NCBI GenBank assembly: GCA_029863245.1
Contig: JAOTVV010000001.1
Span: 124,001 to 188,000, forward strand
Direction: 5' to 3'
DNA from: Gemmatimonadota bacterium
Lineage (GTDB): Bacteria > Gemmatimonadota > Gemmatimonadetes > Gemmatimonadales > GWC2-71-9
DNA: 64,000 bases
The notes beneath the pieces were generated by a model that worked only from the letters and a program-made list of their open reading frames with translations, had not been told where the DNA came from and made no database searches. Every line of letters starts with the position of its first letter. The first letter of the stretch is position 1. Made by a program: the position numbers and the translations under genes. Shown piece after piece: positions 28,998 to 37,219 of this stretch.

Positions 28998-29794
28998 CGT
29001 GAGCCCAGCGCGCTCAGGGATCCATCCAACATCGGGAGCGCGGTCGCGGCCGATCCGGGCCACCAGAGGGCGGCGTGCGCGGTGAGCGGCGTTCGCTCGG
29101 GGTTGATTTCGATGACGGGCACACCGCGCCGCAAGGCGATCTCGGGCAGCGCCGCGGCCGGGTACACCACGGAGGACGTACCAACAACGAGCAGCACGTC
29201 GCACCCTTGCACCGCCGCCCACGCGCGCTCCAGCGCCTCAGCGGGCAAGACCTCGCCAAACCACACGACCGCTGGTCGTGCCGGACTTCCACATTGCGGG
29301 CACGCCGGGGGGGTGACGTCACCGGGCTCCGAACCACCCAATCCCTCCAGGGCACCGACGTCGAACGGATGCCCGCGGTCGGCGCACCGAAAGGACTCCA
29401 GCGACCCATGCAACTCGACGGGGTCGCGACTGCCCGCCCGACGGTGGAGACCGTCCACGTTCTGCGTCACCAAGGTGAAGTCGGAGAAGCGCTCCGCCAT
29501 CGATGCCAGCGCATAGTGTCCGGCATGCGGCTCGACGGCTCGTGTCAATCGAAACCGCCACAGATACCACCCGAACACGCGCGCCGGATGGCGAACAAAC
29601 GCCTCGGGCGTCGCCAGGTCTGAGGGGTCGTACCGCGCCCACAGGCCGGTCTGCGCCTCGCGAAAGGTCGGCACCCCCGACTCCTGGGACATCCCGGCAC
29701 CCGTGAGCACCGTGACCCGGTCCGCGTCGGCGAGAAGCGTGGCGGCGTGTTCACAACATTCGTGGTTATCCACAGATTTCGACACGGACTCCAC
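28994..29794 (-). CDS. Sir2-family NAD-dependent deacetylase
   Basis: VTVLTGAGMSQESGVPTFR, TQNVDGLHRRAGS, ELHGSLESFRC, VWFGEVLP, VVGTSSVVYPAA; GTG starts at 29794 or 29785. Confidence 0.9.
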   Translation of the reverse strand: MESVSKSVDNHECCEHAATLLADADRVTVLTGAGMSQESGVPTFREAQTGLWARYDPSDLATPEAFVRHPARVFGWYLWRFRLTRAVEPHAGHYALASMAERFSDFTLVTQNVDGLHRRAGSRDPVELHGSLESFRCADRGHPFDVGALEGLGGSEPGDVTPPACPQCGSPARPAVVWFGEVLPAEALERAWAAVQGCDVLLVVGTSSVVYPAAALPEIALRRGVPVIEINPERTPLTAHAALWWPGSAATALPMLDGSLSALGSR

Positions 29795-29855
29795 ACTCCT
29801 GCGGCGTTCTCCACAGGGACTTTGCACATCCGTGTTGAAGGGTAACCTGGGTGAG

Positions 29856-30176
29856 TTAGAACGCAATCTCGATCCCGATTCGCACGAGCCGAGGAGGGCC
29901 ATGGAGAAAGACGGGTGTGAAAGGTCCCGAGCAGCCCGGAGAAAGAGCGGCAGCAGCTCGTCACGACCAGCAACGATTCCGTCCCCGTCGAGATCGGCCC
30001 AAGGACGATACCGCGGCGCGATCACGGTCTTCGGACGGGCTGAAGGTGAGGCGGAGCGGGAGTTGGGCGCTCGCCGGTCCCATCGGCTCGCGATCTCGCA
30101 GCTCGAAGGGGGTGGTGTGCTCGCAGCCGACGAGCAGCAACAGAGCAACCAGTCGCGACACGGTACGTCGAGCCAC
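29856..30176 (-). pseudogene. Remnant: lipoprotein N-terminus followed by TonB-dependent-receptor-like C-terminal end
   Basis: MARRTVSRLVALLLLVGCEHTTPF…LPLRLTFSPSEDRD, in-frame TGA at 29961-29963, then same-frame …FLHGPPRLVRIGIEIAF*; an alternative frame between reads PRYRPWADLDGDGIVAGRDELLPLF. Confidence 0.5.
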
Positions 30177-30217
30177 TGCGCTCCTCCCAGCCCTCCACTA
30201 CCGGCGGCGGCGGTTGC

Positions 30218-31453
30218 TCAGGACGTGACGGGTTCCCTCGGCGTCGGATACGTTCGTCCGACGTATTCCTCGAGAATCTCGATGAACTCGTCCACGATCC
30301 GATCCCCCTTGAGGGTCACGGACAGCTTGCCATCGACGTACACGGGCGCCTTGGGTTCTTCGAAGGTGCCGGGGAGCGAGATCCCGATATTGGCGTGCTT
30401 CGACTCCCCCGGACCGTTGACCACACAGCCCATAACGGCCACGCGCATCTCCTCGACGCCCGGATGATGCTCTCGCCAATCCGGAATCTGCGCGTGCAAG
30501 TAGGCTTGGATCTTCTCCGCCATCTCCTGGAAGAACGTTGACGTGGTGCGGCCGCACCCGGGACAGGCGGTCACCTGCGGCATGAAACTCCGAAGTCCCA
30601 TGGCCTGGAGAATCTGCTGCGCGACACGCACCTCCTCCGCGCGGTCGCCGCCGGGCGCCGGCGTGAGGGACACGCGGATAGTGTCGCCAATGCCCTCCTG
30701 GAGGAGAATAGCCAGCCCCGCCGCGCTCGCGACGATGCCTTTGGCCCCCATGCCGGCCTCGGTGAGCCCGAGGTGTAGAGGATGGTCAGACCGCGGCGCG
30801 AGTTGTCGGTAGACGTCGACCAGATCCTGCACCTGCGACATCTTGACCGAGAGGATGATGCGGTCGTGCGCCAGGCCGCCCTCCTCGGCAAGCTCCGCCG
30901 AGCGCATCGCGCTCTCGACCATGGCGTGGAGGGTCACGTCTCGCGCGGAGAACGGCGTGGACCGTCGGGCATTCTCGTCCATCAACTCGGTCAGGAGGCT
31001 CTTGTCGAGCGATCCCCAGTTGACCCCGATTCGCACGGGCTTGTCGTGGGCCACAGCGATGTCCACAATCGTGCGGAAATTCTCGTCGCGCCGCCGCGCA
31101 CCGACATTACCCGGGTTGATGCGGTATTTGGCCAACGTCGCCGCGAGCGACTCGTGCCGAGCCAGGAGCAGGTGGCCGTTGTAGTGGAAGTCTCCGATGA
31201 TGGGCACCGTGACGCCCCGATCGGCCAGACGCTCTGCAACCTCCGGTACGGCAGCGGCGGCCGCGTCGGAATTGACGGTGACGCGCACCAACTCGCTGCC
31301 GGCAGCGGCCAGCGCGGCGACCTGCTCGGTCGTCGCTGCGACATCGGCCGTGTCGGTGTTCGTCATCGACTGAACGACGATCGGATGGGCCGATCCGATC
31401 GGGACGCCGCCCACCTGTGCCGTTACGGCTCGTCTGCGCTCAATAATCGGCAT
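30218..31453 (-). CDS. ispG: 4-hydroxy-3-methylbut-2-enyl-diphosphate synthase (flavodoxin)
   Basis: [66 protein letters not shown]. Confidence 0.96.
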   Translation of the reverse strand: MPIIERRRAVTAQVGGVPIGSAHPIVVQSMTNTDTADVAATTEQVAALAAAGSELVRVTVNSDAAAAAVPEVAERLADRGVTVPIIGDFHYNGHLLLARHESLAATLAKYRINPGNVGARRRDENFRTIVDIAVAHDKPVRIGVNWGSLDKSLLTELMDENARRSTPFSARDVTLHAMVESAMRSAELAEEGGLAHDRIILSVKMSQVQDLVDVYRQLAPRSDHPLHLGLTEAGMGAKGIVASAAGLAILLQEGIGDTIRVSLTPAPGGDRAEEVRVAQQILQAMGLRSFMPQVTACPGCGRTTSTFFQEMAEKIQAYLHAQIPDWREHHPGVEEMRVAVMGCVVNGPGESKHANIGISLPGTFEEPKAPVYVDGKLSVTLKGDRIVDEFIEILEEYVGRTYPTPREPVTS

Positions 31454-31526
31454 GGCGAAATATAGAGACCGGCTCGGGGGGCCGTGAGATTGGTGGTGGG
31501 CGTCGCGGGCTCGGGGTGGAACCGGT

Positions 31527-31895
31527 TCAGCAGGGGTGATCCCAATCCACCTCGAACTCACCCCCGCATTCCGAGCACGGCATGCGTTGCGGCTTGGCTT
31601 CTTCGAAGTTTGTTCGCGAACGGCACACGGGACACACGGCGTAGATCATGGTGTGACCGTCCTGGCTCAGGCGTTTCGCACCGGCCTCGGAGGGATCCCA
31701 GCGCACCACACTCCACCGTGACGGCCGCTGGTCACTCACCTCGACCAGGGCCCGTGGGATAGGAACGTTCCGCCTGGAGACGTCCACGAGCACGAGGTCG
31801 TCTCTCACCTCGCTTACCACGGGGTACCACGCGCCGCGTCGGAGCCCGTGAGCTCCCCTTCGGCGTACTCGCGCCCAGATTTCGCTGGTCTTCAT
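31527..31895 (-). CDS. Small zinc-ribbon protein of unknown function
   Basis: C-terminal [23 protein letters not shown]; 122 aa. Confidence 0.7.
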   Translation of the reverse strand: MKTSEIWARVRRRGAHGLRRGAWYPVVSEVRDDLVLVDVSRRNVPIPRALVEVSDQRPSRWSVVRWDPSEAGAKRLSQDGHTMIYAVCPVCRSRTNFEEAKPQRMPCSECGGEFEVDWDHPC

Positions 31896-31908
31896 CGCGT
31901 CACCTCGG

Positions 31909-32091
31909 TCATCGAGATAGCCCGAACACCACCGCCAGCGGGATCGCGACATACAGGACGAGGTCGCGGACGAGGTAGAACAGGACCACCATGACCACGA
32001 GGGTCCATCCCCGTCTGCGCACCAGTCCGCGCCAGCCGAGATCGCGCCCTTCCTGCCGGAGTTGCCGTACGAGCTGGAACGCCTTCGACAC
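31909..32091 (-). CDS. Small single-pass membrane protein (60 aa)
   Basis: RGWTLVVMVVLFYLVRDLVLYVAIPLAVVFGL; 13 nt upstream of the zinc-ribbon gene on the same strand. Confidence 0.5.
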   Translation of the reverse strand: MSKAFQLVRQLRQEGRDLGWRGLVRRRGWTLVVMVVLFYLVRDLVLYVAIPLAVVFGLSR

Positions 32092-32172
32092 CGTTGCGCC
32101 CCGTCAGCCATCTGGCCGCCTGCCGGCTCCCACGGGCCCTCTCCCGACCCACCCTGGGTGCAACATACCAAA

Positions 32173-32194
32173 GGGGGCGCCGTCGCGCGCCCCC
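32173..32194 (-). terminator. Hairpin GGGGGCGC-(6)-GCGCCCCC downstream of nrdJ
   Basis: Perfect 8-bp arms about 45-65 nt past the nrdJ stop; CCCTTTGG follows on the minus strand. Confidence 0.55.
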
Positions 32195-32237
32195 CGGTCC
32201 GTCGTGTTCCATCCGTCCACCGCGCCGGGGGGTGGGA

Positions 32238-34724
32238 TCAGCCGCACTCGCTGAAGCCACACACGTGGCATTTCATGCAGCCCTCGGCAAACTCGAGCTG
32301 GGATCCGCAGTCCGGGCATGCGCCCGCATGCTGATCGGCATCGAGCTTAAAGGCAAAGAGGGTTCCGTCGGATGGCGACGGGCTGCTCTTGGGCGGTGTG
32401 GCCACAGCCCCGGGAATCGTGACCTCTTCCAAGAGATCTTGCTGGACGCCCTGCTTCTCCTGCATCCACTTCTCGATGGCGATCCCGATGGCATCCGGTA
32501 CGGACAGGACCTTGTTAGGGCCGAGACCGCTCACCCGGTCGGACGAGATCCCGCGCAACTGCCGGTAGATCTCCTGTAGCGGGATACCTGATCGCAGCGC
32601 CAGCGAGATGAGTCGACCCATGGCTTCGACATCGGCCATCAGGGCACCTCCGGCCTTGCCGAGGCTCATGAACATCTCGAAGGGCTGGCTGCGATCGTCC
32701 TCCGTGATCGTCACGTACAGGGTCCCCAGCGGTGTTTCGAGGCGGCGGGTCGTCCCGCGCAGCAGCTCCGGTCGGGAGCGCTTCTGGCGGCGTTGGAGGT
32801 TTTCCGCCTCCACCTCGTGCATCCGCTTACGCGTCAGACCCAGCTCCGCCTCCAGCTCGGCAACCTGCGCCTTCAGGTCGACCACCTCGGTATCGCGCCC
32901 GTCTCGCTCACTCCCGTGCGCGTCCTGCACTTCTTTGGCGGTCTTCCCGGTCGAGAGCACCTGGAGATCCCGGCTGCCATCTCGGTACACCGTGACGCCC
33001 TTGCAGCCGACGCGGTACGCCATCTCGTAGATCTCGCGAACGTAGTCCTCGGTGGACTCGTTTGGGAAGTTGCAGGTCTTGCTGATCGCGCTGTCGGTGC
33101 ATTCCTGGAACGCCGCCTGCATCCGAATGTGCCACTCGGGTGACACGTCGTGAGCCGTGACGAACACCGCTTGCGACCGCTCCGGGACCTCCGGGAAGTG
33201 GATGTGGCCCTCTTCGGCGATGCGCCTGATGAGGTCCTCCGAGTACCACCCCTCCTGTCGAGCCAGGGCCACGAAGTCCTGATTCACGTCCGGCATCAGG
33301 ACACCCGCCTGGTTGCGCATGAACGCCACCGCAAACAGCGGTTCGATCCCCGACGAGCAGCCGGCGATGATGGAGATGGTACCCGTCGGCGCGACGGTGG
33401 TCAGGTTGCAGTTCCGCAGCCGCCGCATCGGCCGGATGCGATTCCCCTCCGCGTCCCGCGCACACGACGCATCGGGTCCCCAAATGCTCCGCTCCCATTC
33501 CGGGAACACCCCGCGGCTCTCGGCGAGGCGCTCGCTTTCGACCTTGGCCTCCTCGTCGACGAATTGCATCATCCGGTGCGCCCACTCGATGGCGTCGTCG
33601 GAGCTGTACGGGATTCCAAGACGCACGAGAAAGTCCGCCCAGCCCATGATCCCGAGGCCGATGCGGCGGATTCGGTTCGCGAGGTCCGTGATCTCCGGCA
33701 GCGGGTACCGGTTGACATCGATCACGTTGTCGAGGAAGTGCGTGCACAAGTGCACCGTGCGGCGCAGGCCGTCCCAGTCCACCTCCCCATCGTGCACGAA
33801 GGCCCCGACGTTGACTGAGCCGAGATTGCACACATCGTAGGGCAGGAGCGGTTGTTCACCGCACGGGTTGGTCGCCTCGTAACTGCCCAGATGGGGAACC
33901 GGGTTGTAGTGGTTGGCCCGGTCGATGAAGAACACCCCGGGCTCGCCCGTCTTCCATGCCCCGTGGACGATCGACTGGAACACCTCACGGGCATCGAGCT
34001 GTCCGACCACCTCGCCGGAGCGGGGATGCACGAGATCGTACGGCCAGCCAGCTTCCACCGCCTGCATGAAGGCGTCCGTCACGCCGACCGAGATATTGAA
34101 GTTCGTGACCTTGGTGATGTCGTTCTTGCAGGTAATGAAATCGAGGATATCCGGGTGGTCGACCCGCAGGATGCCCATGTTGGCTCCGCGCCGGGTGCCG
34201 CCCTGCTTCACGACCTCGGTCGACGCGTCGTACAACGACATGAACGAGACCGGACCGGACGCGACCCCCATGGTCGAGCGCACCACGTCGTTCTTGGGTC
34301 GCAGCTGTGAGAACGAGAACCCCGTCCCACCGCCTGACTGATGGACGAGGGCCATGTTCCGCAGCGTGTCGTAGATCCCGGTCGCGCCGTTCGACAACGC
34401 ATCGTCGACCGGCAACACGAAGCAGGCCGACAACTGCCCCAGGGGCCGCCCGGCGTTCATCAGGGTGGGACTGTTCGGCATCCACACGCGTGACGCCATC
34501 ACGCCGAAGAACGTCTCGGCGAGCGCTTCCACGGCGCCCGGACTCGCGCCATAGCGTGCGTCGGCCTGCGCGATGTTCCGAGCGACCCGCCAGAACAGGT
34601 CGCCTGGCTCCTCGACCGGCTGCCCTTGCTCATCCTTGATCAGGTAGCGCCGCTTGAGTACCGTGACGGCGTTGTCGCTGAGCTGCGGCTCACTGCGCTG
34701 CGCGGAATCGTCCCCAAATGCCAT
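32238..34724 (-). CDS. nrdJ: Adenosylcobalamin-dependent (class II) ribonucleoside-diphosphate reductase
   Basis: MPNSPTLMNAGRPLGQLSACFVLPVDD, QGGTRRGANMGILRVDHPDI, NPCGEQPLLPYDVCNLGSVN, ISKTCNFPN, C-terminal CPDCGSQLEFAEGCMKCHVCGFSECG. Confidence 0.95.
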   Translation of the reverse strand: MAFGDDSAQRSEPQLSDNAVTVLKRRYLIKDEQGQPVEEPGDLFWRVARNIAQADARYGASPGAVEALAETFFGVMASRVWMPNSPTLMNAGRPLGQLSACFVLPVDDALSNGATGIYDTLRNMALVHQSGGGTGFSFSQLRPKNDVVRSTMGVASGPVSFMSLYDASTEVVKQGGTRRGANMGILRVDHPDILDFITCKNDITKVTNFNISVGVTDAFMQAVEAGWPYDLVHPRSGEVVGQLDAREVFQSIVHGAWKTGEPGVFFIDRANHYNPVPHLGSYEATNPCGEQPLLPYDVCNLGSVNVGAFVHDGEVDWDGLRRTVHLCTHFLDNVIDVNRYPLPEITDLANRIRRIGLGIMGWADFLVRLGIPYSSDDAIEWAHRMMQFVDEEAKVESERLAESRGVFPEWERSIWGPDASCARDAEGNRIRPMRRLRNCNLTTVAPTGTISIIAGCSSGIEPLFAVAFMRNQAGVLMPDVNQDFVALARQEGWYSEDLIRRIAEEGHIHFPEVPERSQAVFVTAHDVSPEWHIRMQAAFQECTDSAISKTCNFPNESTEDYVREIYEMAYRVGCKGVTVYRDGSRDLQVLSTGKTAKEVQDAHGSERDGRDTEVVDLKAQVAELEAELGLTRKRMHEVEAENLQRRQKRSRPELLRGTTRRLETPLGTLYVTITEDDRSQPFEMFMSLGKAGGALMADVEAMGRLISLALRSGIPLQEIYRQLRGISSDRVSGLGPNKVLSVPDAIGIAIEKWMQEKQGVQQDLLEEVTIPGAVATPPKSSPSPSDGTLFAFKLDADQHAGACPDCGSQLEFAEGCMKCHVCGFSECG

Positions 34725-34900
34725 GAAAAGCCCCTTCCTCGAGCTGGCGAGCGGTGTCCGAACTGAAAGCTACTCGACTTCGATGGGCCATCCGAGGGAG
34801 ATGGACCCGCACCGGCGTGGGGAAGCAAGGTAGAAATCGACCTGAGGCGACGCAAGTGGCCGAAGACGCGGCGCGGCGGCGCGCCTTCCGAGTATTCACA

Positions 34901-35250
34901 TCACAAAGATGTTGTGTGCCTCGGGATTCCTCCGGCTCGGTGCCGCCGGGCCAACGCCACGTAGTGCCGCCAGGTCGTTTCGATCCGCCCGGCGAGCCGC
35001 TCGTCGACGGATCGCACCACGCGGGCCGGCACTCCGAGCACCAGCGACCCGCGGGGGGATCGTCACCCCCTCCGTCACCACGGCGCCGGCGCCGACGACG
35101 GACCCCGCACCAACGTGGACATGGTTCAAGAGCACGGCACCCATCCCCACCAGGCACTCGGCCTCCACGGTGCAGCCGTGCAGAATGGCCCGAAGCCGCA
35201 CCGGGGGCGATGAACGCGGAAGGGTGGATCACGTACCGCGGATGGGCTAC
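34901..35250 (-). pseudogene. Gamma-carbonic anhydrase-family (LbH hexapeptide) gene, internally deleted and twice frameshifted
   Basis: Three frames in order: HPRYVIHPSAFIAPG; RAILHGCTVEAECLVGMGAVLLNHVHVGAGSVVGAGAVVTEGVTIPP; GSLVLGVPARVVRSVDERLAGRIETTWRHYVALARRHRA…TTSL*. Confidence 0.85.
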
Positions 35251-37163
35251 CGACCCGTGACCGGCAGGAGGAGCCAGGCATCCACAGATCGGCCGTTCCT
35301 CGTGGCTGGGGTGTAGGAGAGTCCCTGCCGGGCAAACGCCTGTGCCGCCACGTCGAAGCGGGGGGAGCCGGATCGCCGCTGCCAATTCACCTTCTTCACC
35401 TGACCATCCGAACCAACCAGGACCCACAAGATGGTCCGCGGGGTCCCCTGGACGCCATCGGGCAGCGGGAGGATGGGAGCACGGCTCGGCGCGGGTGCAG
35501 CATCGAAACAGCTGCCGTTCTTGTTGTATTCCGGACCCGGTTCGGCACAGTCGTCGACCGGCTTGGGCCGCACCACCGGCTGGTCGACCGGGAGCGGAAC
35601 CCGCTCGAGCTGCGGCACGACCACGCGCACGCGCATGCCCCGACCCACTGACTCCGACGTCTCGTAATCGACGTAGCCGGTCCGCGTAACCCGCAGGTGA
35701 TAGGTCTTGGGCTCGACGTCGACGACGGTATCCGACTGGGCTTCCCCGTTGAGGAGCCATCGAGTCCCCGCCGGCAACCCGCTCACGATGAGCGTACCGG
35801 TTGGCGGCACATCGCCGGACGGCGACGGCACGGCACCGCTGCCGGCAACCGCCGAGTCGGGCGATGGGGTATCGAGGGTGGCGAAGAGCGCCTGGAGCGA
35901 GTCTAGGGCGGCAGTATCGATTGGGGTCGGCGGCGGGGTCGCCATCGGCGCAAGCAGCGAGTGCACGAACGGCGGCGGCCACACGCCGTCCAACATGAAG
36001 TACCAATAGCCCCCGGCCCCGCCGGCACCGAGGAACATGAACAGGAAGAACGCGACTAGGGCGCCACCCCGCTTCTTGCGGGGGGCACCGTCGGCAGCCT
36101 CCACTTGCGGGATGGGCGTCGTGGGGGTCGCCTCCAGCGCCCGCCGCGCCCCAGACGCCGCTCCGAGCGAGTCGGGGGTCGCACCCGTGGCCTCGGAGAT
36201 CGAGGTCCGGAGAACCCGGTCGCCCGCCGCCCCCTCGCCCTGCAGAAACGCCTCCAGCTCGTCGGCCGACTGAAACCGATCCTCTCGCGATTTCGCCATC
36301 ATCCGCCGGATCACCGCGAAGAGCTCTCGCTCCTCGGGCGTTTGCAGCGGTGGCTCCGGGATCGGCTCCATGATGTGTTTGTAGCCGATCGAGAAGGCAT
36401 CCTCCCCGTCGAACGGTACCTGGCCGGTGAGGCACTGGTAGGCCACGACACCCAGGGAGTAAATGTCGCTCCGTCCGTCCAGCCCCTGCGCCCGCGCCTG
36501 TTCCGGGCTCATGTAGTGGGGCGTCCCGATCGACATGCCGGTGCCCGTGATTCGGGTCCGCGTCGCCGCCTTGGCGATCCCGAAATCCATCAGCAACGAG
36601 TGACCGAGCTCGTCGAACATGATGTTGTCGGGCTTCATGTCCCGGTGGACGATTTCGCTCCGGTGTGCGTACGCGAGCGCCCCGGCGGTCTCGATCAGCA
36701 GCCGACGGATCTCGTCGACCCGCAGCCGCCCACGGCGTTCCAGCAGATCCGACAGCGACCCGCCTCGCAGGTACTTCATCACGAAGTAGGTGACGTTGGC
36801 GGTCTTGCCCACTCGATAGATGGGGATGATGTGCGGGTGCTCGAGGCGCGCTGCCGTTCGCGCTTCGCGCTCGAACCGCTCGACGAACTGCCGATCGAAC
36901 GTTAGGGAGAACGGGAGAACCTTGATGGCGACGTCGCGCTCCAGATGGCGGTCGCGCGCCCGGAACACGATCGCCATGCCGCCGCGTCCGAGCTCCTCCT
37001 GGATATCCCACTCAGCCTGGAGGGCCTCGCGAACGGCAGTGATTTCGCCGTGCTCGGGCTCGTCCACCGAGCCCACCGGCGTCACCTGCGAAAAATCGAA
37101 ACCGCACGACGCACAGAACTTCGCCTGGTCGTCGACGCCGGTCCCGCAGCGCGAACAAAACAT
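35247..37163 (-). CDS. Serine/threonine protein kinase with N-terminal zinc ribbon, TM, PEGA and TonB_C-like C-terminus
   Basis: MFCSRCGTGVDDQAKFCASCGFDF; GRGGMAIVFRARDRHLERDVAIKVL; IVHRDMKPDNIMFDELGHSLLMDFGIAKA; GTPHYMSPEQ; GTLIVSGLPAGTRWLLNGEAQSDTVVDVEPKTYHLRVTRTGY. Confidence 0.92.
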   Translation of the reverse strand: MFCSRCGTGVDDQAKFCASCGFDFSQVTPVGSVDEPEHGEITAVREALQAEWDIQEELGRGGMAIVFRARDRHLERDVAIKVLPFSLTFDRQFVERFEREARTAARLEHPHIIPIYRVGKTANVTYFVMKYLRGGSLSDLLERRGRLRVDEIRRLLIETAGALAYAHRSEIVHRDMKPDNIMFDELGHSLLMDFGIAKAATRTRITGTGMSIGTPHYMSPEQARAQGLDGRSDIYSLGVVAYQCLTGQVPFDGEDAFSIGYKHIMEPIPEPPLQTPEERELFAVIRRMMAKSREDRFQSADELEAFLQGEGAAGDRVLRTSISEATGATPDSLGAASGARRALEATPTTPIPQVEAADGAPRKKRGGALVAFFLFMFLGAGGAGGYWYFMLDGVWPPPFVHSLLAPMATPPPTPIDTAALDSLQALFATLDTPSPDSAVAGSGAVPSPSGDVPPTGTLIVSGLPAGTRWLLNGEAQSDTVVDVEPKTYHLRVTRTGYVDYETSESVGRGMRVRVVVPQLERVPLPVDQPVVRPKPVDDCAEPGPEYNKNGSCFDAAPAPSRAPILPLPDGVQGTPRTILWVLVGSDGQVKKVNWQRRSGSPRFDVAAQAFARQGLSYTPATRNGRSVDAWLLLPVTGR

Positions 37164-37219
37164 GCACCCTCCGGTACCTTCGCAAACGTAGGGTGTGAAG
37201 TACCAACGACTTGAGCAAC

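Noticed and set aside
34725-34900. Cobalamin riboswitch or NrdR box upstream of nrdJ
   Set aside because: Read both strands for a B12-box-like core and NrdR palindromes; only a partial GCCACT was seen, not enough to call
34690-37011. 773-aa ORF overlapping the kinase and nrdJ start
   Set aside because: Shadow frame of the kinase gene; its only meaningful stretch (HPRYVIHPSAFIAPG) belongs to the gamma-CA fossil
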